This document shows positions 56,137-64,000 of a DNA stretch of 64,000 nucleotides, piece by piece (position 1 is the first letter of the stretch; each line of letters begins with the position of its first letter). The notes under the pieces were generated by a model that did no database searches, was not told where the DNA came from, and worked only from the letters and a program-made list of their open reading frames with translations. A program made the translations under genes and the position numbers. The DNA comes from Thereva unica (Eukaryota > Arthropoda > Insecta > Diptera > Therevidae): positions 162,516,393 through 162,580,392 of the forward strand of contig OX465281.1 in assembly GCA_949987705.1 (NCBI GenBank). Reading direction: 5' to 3'.

Positions 56137-57766
56137 TCTAGGAGTAGTGAACCTGATTTCAACAGAATGGAAAATTATTGTGTACTATGACATGCAACCA
56201 TATTGGAATGAATTTAGAACTTTGCAACAGGGCATCAAAACATTGCAGCACTTTTGTAAATTAATGGAACCAGACGAGACCTGCCAAGCGGTCATTAGCC
56301 ACTTCCAACATGTATCAGATGAGATAAACAATGATAATGTGCTTCTAGAAGAACGATGGCTCGTAAGATCTAAGCGAGGAGCACTCAATATAGTAGGGAA
56401 TATAGCAAACTCCCTGTTCGGTGTACTCGACTCGGAGATACAAACTGTCAAGGGAAATGAACAACACCTAATAGCATTATTGAAGAATCAGACGTCTATT
56501 ATAGATTCAACAATAAACATCATAAAGAAGGACGACATCGCACTAAAAAATAAGTTCCAAATGGTGGATGACCAATTCTCCAAGATAGTCAATCAGATCC
56601 ACGTCACAGAAACGTATAGAACAAAGGTGAGCTAAATCTCCAACACAGTAGCAATACAGCTAACATTAATTTCTGCGAATTTACAACGCATACAAGCTGC
56701 AATCCTAGACGTTACTGCAGCTGCACACCAAGGCAGTATTAACCCACTCTTACTGTCTCCAGCCCAACTGAAGAATGAGATCGCAAACATCAGAAATAAT
56801 CTCCCATCCACACTGAGTCTACCAGCCAACGCAGAAGATTTACGGCTATTGTACAAGTTGATGAAGGTTAAGGCTCAAGTAATAAAAAATTATATGATCT
56901 TTCAACTAAAGCTGCCGCTCGTAAACATAGACCAATTTGAGCTATACAAGGTCATCGCAATCCCGGCACTGATCAACAACACATTCTTAGCAATCCAACC
57001 AAATTCTACACATCTAGCTATCAGTCGGCATCGTGACAATTATTATTCTATAACCGAACAGGAATTGTCATCATGTACGACTATTAAGGTCGGAAATTAT
57101 GTGTGCAAGCAATTACACCCAAGCTATCATAAGTCAATGAACAGTCAGTCGTGTGAAATAGACTTCCTAAATAATGTCCAAAGTTTGGAAACCTATAGGC
57201 TCCAAGTCATCAACGATAAGCAAGTATGGGTACAACTAGCTCAAGGCAACGAGTGGATCTTCGCGGTAAGGAAACCATCCCCCGTGAACATAGTCTGTGA
57301 AGAAGAGACGTATTCCACCATTCTACAAGGATCCGGAACCTTAAAGATGGAGTCACCATGCACTCTCAAACACGATCTAGTTACCATACGAGGCCATCAG
57401 CTGTATACTAGCAACGTTAGAGCATCCTACACCAGTTTTATAAACAACCAGGTTAACCTCTTAATCCCAAATAATCCCCAATGGACTCTGCGAAATAACA
57501 CAGAATATCAACCACAGTTAGAGGTACTGGAAAGGCTACAAGACAACCTTAATTCCCAGTTATTCACGGAATTTTCATCTAGAATTGAAGAGAACAAGGT
57601 TCATCATATAGCCGTAGGATATTCCGGACTTCTCCTGATTGGAATAATCATCATCATCGCGGGCATCATGATTTACAAATTCCAAAAAAGACCGCAACCT
57701 AAACCTATACCGGCACCAAGACGCAGACAAAGTTTGGTCTTCGATGTAGACCCCAGTATTTGTTGA
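56123..57766 (+). pseudogene. BEL4 envelope-like glycoprotein with one nonsense codon
   Basis: A single frame interrupted by TAA at 56633-56635. It has the layout of insect errantivirus env and baculovirus F-type fusion proteins: a short N-terminal subunit, a furin-type site RSKR (56366-56377), then a glycine/alanine-rich hydrophobic stretch (GALNIVGNIANSLFGVLD) at the fusion-peptide position. Heptad-like sequence, a Cys-containing ectodomain, a C-terminal transmembrane helix (GLLLIGIIIIIAGIMIYKF, about 57625-57685) and a basic Pro-rich cytoplasmic tail follow. No ATG opens the frame, which runs back to a TGA near 56070. Expression would therefore need a spliced message; AGGGCAG near 56080 is a possible acceptor. 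Inactive as it stands. Confidence 0.8.
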
Positions 57767-57778
57767 ACAATGTTCAAC

Positions 57779-57788
57779 GCGGGGAGAA
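57779..57788 (+). promoter_or_regulatory. BEL4 polypurine tract
   Basis: GCGGGGAGAA immediately before the 3' LTR, the expected plus-strand primer position. Confidence 0.7.
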
Positions 57789-58230
57789 TGTTAAATATTT
57801 AAGCTTAGCCATATGTAGAAATAAATATTCGCACATAAAAATAATTTTATTGCACATATTTTCAATTTGCACATTCTGCACATTTTTGCAATTGCCAATT
57901 TTTTACCTGCACGAGCTCGATGTAATATGATCGGGTCAATAATATTTTCATGTATTTTAATGAGTAAACCAATTTTGCCTACCTTTGATTTTATGTAGAT
58001 TAATATATCGATAATGTAAGTAGCTTAAGAATTTTTGATATAAATATTGGAATTCATAAATTAAATTTATTCTAGTCAAGAAGCTTGAGCGTTTTACTTC
58101 GTTAAAACCATTAACAAACCTTTACTCCTGTTGAATTAGTTTATGTGCTGATTCAACCAACAATTCTGTAGTCACGGTGTAACACCTAGATTACCGATAT
58201 AGTTAAGGCAAAAGAGCCTTACCTTAAACA
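57789..58230 (+). repeat. BEL4 3' LTR
   Basis: 442 bp, about 99% identical to 49272-49713. Confidence 0.95.
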
Positions 58231-58235
58231 GGTGA

Positions 58236-59141
58236 CAAACATATTTTATTGCAGTCCTAAAATTTCCTGCTGATTTTCATAATCAGCCACCAAAAAACAT
58301 GAAGAGAAATAGTTTCAAAACGGTGTTTTGACACCCCTCCCCCTCTCATTCCTTTGCGTTGCAAAAGGACTTTTCGCTAACTAACGCAAATAAGTCTCAT
58401 AAAATCAAAAAGTCCGAAAACTGAAAAATCATGAGATTCGCGATATCTCAAATTTGTATACGGCACCGCGCCCCAAAGTCTAGTAATAACAAGTCTTTCA
58501 TCTTCATACAAAATTTTCACCCGGTTGGTTGTGTGCGTGCATATATGAACATCACTGCTGAGCAAAACTCGACGCATACTTCGTGAACTCGGCGAGACAA
58601 AGCCAGATTCTCTCTTACGATAAAGTATGCAGAACAGAAAAGGAAAGAAAATTGAATCAGCTGTTTTCTTTCATAAATCAAAACAAACGTGCAAATATGC
58701 ACCAATACATCAACATTATCCCTATAGAAACTCATAAAATTTTCTGCTGTTTAGTTGTATGCTAGCGTTTATAAAAATATTGCATTCTCTCTCTGATAGC
58801 CTGACATCGTCATTTGAAGAACTTATGCATATAGCTGTTCGTCTTTCACTCATTAACCATATGAAGATGAAAGACTTGTTAATTTCTAGACTTTGCCGCG
58901 CCCCAGCCAACTTCATTTTAATGTTCCAAGAAAATACCTTCTTATGTACACTTTATTTCCATCATCGATAACCCTCAGCTTTTTTATTATGTATTATCGA
59001 AACTCCAAACCAAAGCTTCCAAATATTGCAAGTTTTACGAAAGAACAAACCGCAAAAAGAAAACAGACGCCAGCGCCGCCAAACACCAACACCCGCCATC
59101 CTCGCAGGTCCCATGATTACGCATCTACTTATAGATAATCA
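58236..59141. other. Distal part of element X-A
   Basis: Shared with X-B up to about 58837 (B: 62415). 58838-59141 is unique to X-A and ends in the inverted terminus. Small frames are not gene-like. Confidence 0.5.
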
Positions 59142-59145
59142 ACAT

Positions 59146-62100
59146 TGATTATCTATAAGTAGATACGTAACCTTGTTTGCGGGCTTTGCACATAGATGGC
59201 CTTACTTACACTGATTTCAAAAATCCATGTTAAAACTGAGACTCAAGAGCTTTCGAAATATATAAAAGCTGTCTATCGGTTTCGCTGCTTATGTACATTG
59301 AACTTTTGAATTCATGTATATAGCAATCGCATGAATTGGGATACTTGCGATTGCGCCTGCCGTTCTTTGAGACAAAATTTTCGGAATTTTTCTTGTTGTG
59401 TTGTTTAAAAACGATTTTTCAGGTTTAGGGAAAAATTTAGTCGTGGAAGATTTTTATTTTTTTTTATTTTTTTATGAAATCATATTTTTTTGTCTGCAGG
59501 TGGATACGGTGCCGCAAATTTTAATTTCTGGTTTGTACAGAATATAAAAATTTTTCTATTTTCGACCAAAAGTGAGCCTGAGAAAATTTCAGTAAAAAGT
59601 TTTAAATTACATATGGAAGAGGTTTTTATCATATGTATAGTATCCCAGGCAATGAAGTATTTTGCCTTATCATTAAGATTTGATGTTTACTGATATGGGA
59701 AAAGTAAAATCTTTCTTTATGTAAAACCATTCCATGCTAAACTGTCGCACTTTACTCCAAAAGAATATTTTAAAATTTATAACACACCAGGAATTGTAAG
59801 TGCTTTATAAATATAATAAGTCTTGTGCACTCTCTTCCACACCACCTAAGAGGTCGAGTACAGGGCGCGTTTTTTTATATCGTGGTGTCCCCAGTAGGCA
59901 TAATTCACGGCTTTCAATCAAAAAGATCCTTTCGCATTCAGGTATGTCTTTGGATTTAGGACCTTGGCTATAATGATAGATCCACATAAATATATCATCC
60001 TGGAACTGTAAAACAATTGAATCCTTCTTTCCAAAATTTACAGACCGCATAACAGAGACAGGCTGAAGTGCACTATAAACCGGCTTTACTTGGTATTAAC
60101 TGGTTTTGTTAATATTCATCCTCTCATCTTTACAATTTTTCCGCAACTGCTTGTACAGGGTCTGTCACGTATGCTAGGACTCCTAATAGTTTGGTGCTAT
60201 AAAATTTGTAAATAGAGTATTACTAACACCCTATATGTAACAAATCAAAGGCTTTACTTCCCAGCGGGAAAACTAGCGAGGGGTTACTCAGGTAACCCGA
60301 GAATTCATTAATGATTTGTGTAACCGCTTACATGGTAATTGAAAAATTCTACTGCAAATTTAGTAAAATGGAGGTCTTTACATTGTAATGGCTAGGTAAC
60401 CGACTAGGTAATGACTTGTGAAATACTTTCGTTGAAAATGTGATGTGCTTTTATTATTCTTTGTCTTGTCGAAGCCTCTCTTCTTGAGTTAATTCCGTCC
60501 TCCAAATTCGTTCGGTGTGGATCGTGCAGTGCAGTCAAAAAGATATCTTGCTAGTAAAATTCTCACCAAATGTAGCTGAAATGCAATGGTAATTTTGGAT
60601 AGTAATGTTTTTAATGCTGAAAAGGGTAGCCAGAATTTTATTCTGCGTGCCTTACATGGTAATCTATGTATTCACTTAATACACTTCACCTCTGAAATAA
60701 GTCCTCGTTTGTAATGCCTACAGTACGTACTTACCGCCATAGGACATCCCTATGTAAAAGTAAGCTATTATTTCATCACAAAGGTAATGGTTCCATCTCA
60801 TTATCAACTCGCTTACCTAGCCATTACATTTCCCGCTGGGTTTTAAAAACCCTAGAATATTTAAACACTTTTATCAGTTTTATCCCGTAAACTTCCGAAG
60901 TTATCGTCGAAGGCGAACTGACAATCAATAAATCTTGGTGCTTCCTGTGTAGATCAACAAATTACTTGCTAAACATACAACATTCTATCGCCACTATCTC
61001 AGTACCATCGAAATAAACCCTCTCCTGACTGCACGGCAATCTTATTCCCTCAGCACCAAATTAGATAACTCGTCTAACTCCTTCCACCTGCAGCCCTCTT
61101 TCGGGTACTCTACAAAATAAGAATTCGTTTCTAAAAAGAACAACTGGATTCTGGAATAATCGGTTAGTATTTCCGAGCTCCTACGACATCCAAGAATTCA
61201 AACGCAGAATTCCTCATATTATTCGATCATAATGGTTAACCTATTCCACCCTTGTACTAATCTTACTGCAAGACAATGAACCATGATATGACAAACCAAA
61301 TAATGGACTAGTTGTACAAGAGTTATTTTGGGAAATTTGTTCAAAAATCGTACAACATTTTTCAAGTTTTTTTTTTGATTTTGATTTGATTCAAGGGTGG
61401 TTCACTGCATTGAAAAAGAGGTTATAATAAATTTTCCAATTTATTTTTGATATTATTTCATCAAAAATAAAATTTAAACACATAAAAATAATTGAATCAT
61501 TTTTTAAATACAACCTGTATCTAGGGGAGGTTGAAAATGACTTATTTCTTCTTAACAATACCACGCAACCAACCAATCCGGTAGCAGCAACAATTACCCA
61601 AAACGTAGGAAAAAGCTGCTGTATAAAGTTTATTTTTAAAATATTACTTCCCTTTAGTTTTATCCCCTTAATGCTTGATAAAATTTGGCTAGATTAAATA
61701 AAAATCAACCACCTTCGCAAATAAATATAAAAAATAGTGCATTTAATTTGATTATTATAATTATCCTTATCCTTAAAAAGGGGTGTATTCTATAGTTATA
61801 AGGGTGACAAACATATTTTATTGCAGTCCTAAAATTTCCTGCTGATTTTCATAATCAGCCACCAAAAAACATGAAGAGAAATAGTTTCAAAACGGTGTTT
61901 TGACACCCCTCCCCCTCTCCTTCCTTTGCGTTGCAAAAGGACTTTTCGCTAACTAACACAAATAAGTCTCATAAAATCAAAAAGTCCGAAAACTGAAAAA
62001 TCTTGAGATTCGCGATATCTCAAATTTGTATACGGCACCGCGCCCCAAAGTCTAGTAATAACAAGTCTTTCATCTTCATACAAAATTTTCACCCGGTTGG

Positions 62101-62415
62101 TTGTGTGCGTGCATATATGAACATCACTGCTGAGCAAAACTCGACGCATACTTCGTGAACTCGGCGAGACAAAGCCCGATTCTCTCTTACGATAAAGTAT
62201 GCAGAACAGAAAAGGAAAGAAAATTGAATCAGCTGTTTTCTTTCATAAATCAAAACAAACGTGCAAATATGCACCAATTCATCAACATTATCCCTATAGA
62301 AACTCATAAAATTTTCTGCTGCTTAGTTGTATGCTAGCGTTTATAAAAATATTGCATTCTCTCTCTGATAGCCTGACATCGTCATTTGAAGAACTTAAGC
62401 ATATACATAGCTGTG
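59146..62415. mobile_element. Element X-B: second head-to-tail copy, 3' truncated
   Basis: Begins TGATTATCTATAAG right after the shared ACAT. It is collinear with X-A at roughly 97-98% identity by eye, without BEL4 and without the 45886-46928 insert. Similarity stops near 62415 and no right terminus follows. It carries the MITE-like segment at 60260-60840 and the LINE fossil at 61120-61231. Confidence 0.85.
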
Positions 62416-63090
62416 TTATATTATTAATTGTTAGCTTTCGTTATATATAACTAATAGTCGTATATCATGACTATCTCACATGTATATTAAAAACAAACAC
62501 GAGTTGAGTTTATTTATTTTTTTTTGTTTTTTATTATTAGTTTTTAGCTCTATTAACTATTAACACTGTTTTTGGGAGTAAGTTGGAATTTTTGTTTATA
62601 TTTAGGTATATATAAACTTACAAATGTTTTGCACAATAATATAAACAAAAAACTAATATCGTAGTAGTGATACCAAAAAAACGATTAATACCCAAAAAAC
62701 TTAATTATTAAAGAAAATTAAACTTTCACACACTTTTTATTTTTTTATTTATACTTATGTATATAAATTTATTTTATCGAACCGACGACCCACCGCCGAG
62801 AACCGAGAATCTCTTTTTTAAATTCCACCCGCCGGTGTCCGCGGTTATAACAACACTCTATTTTTTAAATTTCCACCCGCCGGTGTCTGCGGTTATAACA
62901 ACACTCCACAAATTAAAATTTCCACCCGCCGGTGGTGGCCAGGAAAATTGTCCACCTCTGGGGAACGCGCCCTTGAACTTTTAGTTCCACCTGCGCAATT
63001 CGCTTACCGTGCGCTTCTCACGCGGCAAGTTGTGCTAGGTTATCTTCGGGTGGGTCAGGTTACGTTCCCCCCGTGGGTGTCTATTACCAT
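62416..63090. repeat. AT-rich spacer with a ~50-bp triplicate
   Basis: 62416-62815 has no recognised feature. 62819-62940 has three copies of TTCCACCCGCCGGTG, two followed by TC(C/T)GCGGTTATAACAACAC. Confidence 0.65.
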
Positions 63091-63246
63091 GTTTGTAAGC
63101 GGTGTTTCACTCCGGATGGAAGTTTCGATCCGGAGCGAAACACCGCTTATAAACGGGGAGTGAAAATCCAGAACTTGGACTTTCGCTCCCGAAGAGAAAG
63201 CCGGATTGAAACTTCGCTCCCGGTTTATGTTTTGTTTATAAACGCG
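63091..63246. mobile_element. Relative of the 54660 hairpin MITE
   Basis: Shares GTTT(G/A)(T/C)AAGCGG.GTTTC, CCGGATGGAAGTTTCGATCC and AAATCCAGAACTTGGA with 54660-54810. 63091-63154 folds as a hairpin, GTTTGTAAGCGGTGTTTC against GAAACACCGCTTATAAAC. The outer TACTAC termini are absent. Confidence 0.7.
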
Positions 63247-63529
63247 GATTATGCCTTTAGATATATGAAAGAAGAAAAAACTAGCCCCTTAGAAGGTTTG
63301 ATAACCCAATTCCCATGCGGATACCGGCGCATTTTTCGCTTTGCTTTGGTTTTTAATGTTTTTCAAATGTGGGAAATATCAGCGAAGTTTTTCAATGAAA
63401 ATTATCTTGGGGTGGTTCAAATTTTGTCTGAGCCGTTTCCGTTAAAATTTAAATGTGGAACTTATGGAAAATTTATATTTTTTGGATAATTTAATAAATT
63501 TTCCCTTCTAGGATTTTTTTTTTACATAA

Positions 63530-63595
63530 CATTCCTTCCCCCCTGGAGCAAGAGAATCGCTACGTAGTAGAGCGATTCTCGTACTCGAAGGAATG
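63530..63595. repeat. Imperfect hairpin
   Basis: CATTCCTTC pairs with GAAGGAATG and GAGAATCGCT with AGCGATTCTC around TACGTAGTA. This is likely one end of a repeat that runs on in 63596-64000, where no gene is seen. Confidence 0.55.
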
Positions 63596-64000
63596 AGGGG
63601 ATGAAGGAGGTTAGGGCGGGTGGCCGTACCTAGTACTTGAATGGAGCACTATTTTTTATATGGGAAAAATTATGCAATTATGCGGCAGGGTCATTTGCAT
63701 CTTACGGTAACGAGAACAGGAGATTAGTTTGGAGTTCCTGGATCGGATCATATGGATCAGTAACGAGGTACATTTTTATGGGGTACCCTAGCAACATTGT
63801 TAGTTAAGATTAAGGATTTGCCCATGACTGTCGTCCAACACGGCGTTTTACGAAATAAAACGTGCTTCGGTATTCATTGAGCAGGCCGTCATTTGATCGT
63901 CTAAAGTGACCTTTTATCTTCATAAAACGGCTTTAAACGTTTGTTGTGGATCGTAACTAATTTCCTGTTTCGTACTATGATTGTTTTTTTGTATGAGATC

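Larger units (their letters stand above)
49272..58230 (+). mobile_element. BEL4: BEL/Pao element with env-like gene
   Basis: 8959 bp. LTRs start TGTTAAATATTTAAGC and end CTTACCTTAAACA. The 5-bp duplication is GGTGA at 49267-49271 and 58231-58235. The intact empty site (GGGTGACAAAC) is preserved in X-B at 61803. Gag-pol is followed by an env-like frame. LTRs differ at about five of 442 positions, so it is older than the gypsy insertion. Lesions: TAA at 51318, a hairpin element at 54660-55107, and TAA at 56633. Confidence 0.95.
45565..59141. mobile_element. Element X-A: uncharacterised inverted-terminus repeat, interrupted by BEL4
   Basis: Left end TGATTATCTATAAGTAGATA; the inverse ends the copy at 59141 with about two mismatches in 27 bp. 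ACAT flanks both sides (45561-45564, 59142-59145). Its 3.57-kb body, without BEL4 and an insert at about 45886-46928, is repeated as X-B from 59146. No transposase is seen. It contains an internal CCCAGCGGGAAA-bounded segment and a fossil LINE C-terminus. The class is unknown. Confidence 0.65.

Overview
The window looks like intergenic, repeat-saturated DNA from an animal, most probably an insect. It is AT-rich and has no operons or bacterial signals. It is packed with BEL/Pao and Ty3/gypsy LTR retrotransposons, an RTE-type LINE, hAT-like and pogo-like DNA transposons, a tRNA-derived SINE, hairpin elements and tandem arrays. I cannot name the species. I found no intact host gene. The host-like candidates are an open frame carried inside a BEL element (about 9.74-11.83 kb) and a Myb/SANT-like fragment near 28.5 kb.

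Layout: 1-23.5 kb is one array of ~117-bp repeats split by insertions. A hAT-like element (227-5894, 8-bp target duplication) itself carries a nearly full-length but frameshifted RTE LINE (2631-5830). A BEL/Pao element (BEL1, 6592-23000, 5-bp duplication) encodes Gag and protease, but in place of reverse transcriptase, RNase H and integrase it has a long coiled-coil open frame. The 3' LTR of BEL1 is split by a 9.9-kb minus-strand Ty3/gypsy element (12192-22107, 4-bp duplication) with a canonical -1 frameshift heptamer at its gag-pol overlap.

24.1-28.0 kb is a truncated BEL copy (BEL2) without LTRs or integrase. 29.0-38.5 kb is BEL3, with a tRNA-Tyr-like primer site, a probable leader intron filled by eight 218-bp tandem repeats, gag-pol, and a pogo-like element inserted in the integrase. 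38.5-45.5 kb holds a small hAT element, a large inverted repeat, a ~125-bp tandem array with a SINE in it, a minus-strand gypsy fragment and the 5' end of a fifth BEL element (BEL5).

45.5-62.4 kb consists of two head-to-tail copies of an uncharacterised inverted-terminus element (X-A, X-B). X-A is interrupted by an env-bearing BEL element (BEL4, 49272-58230), and X-B preserves the empty site. The last 1.6 kb holds short repeats and hairpins.

Functionally, nearly everything here is selfish DNA. BEL1 can only have moved with enzymes supplied in trans. BEL4 has the domain set of an endogenous retrovirus-like element, broken by two nonsense codons and one insertion. Insertion order can be read from the nesting: array before hAT and BEL1; hAT before LINE; BEL1 before gypsy; X before BEL4; BEL4 before the hairpin element at 54660.
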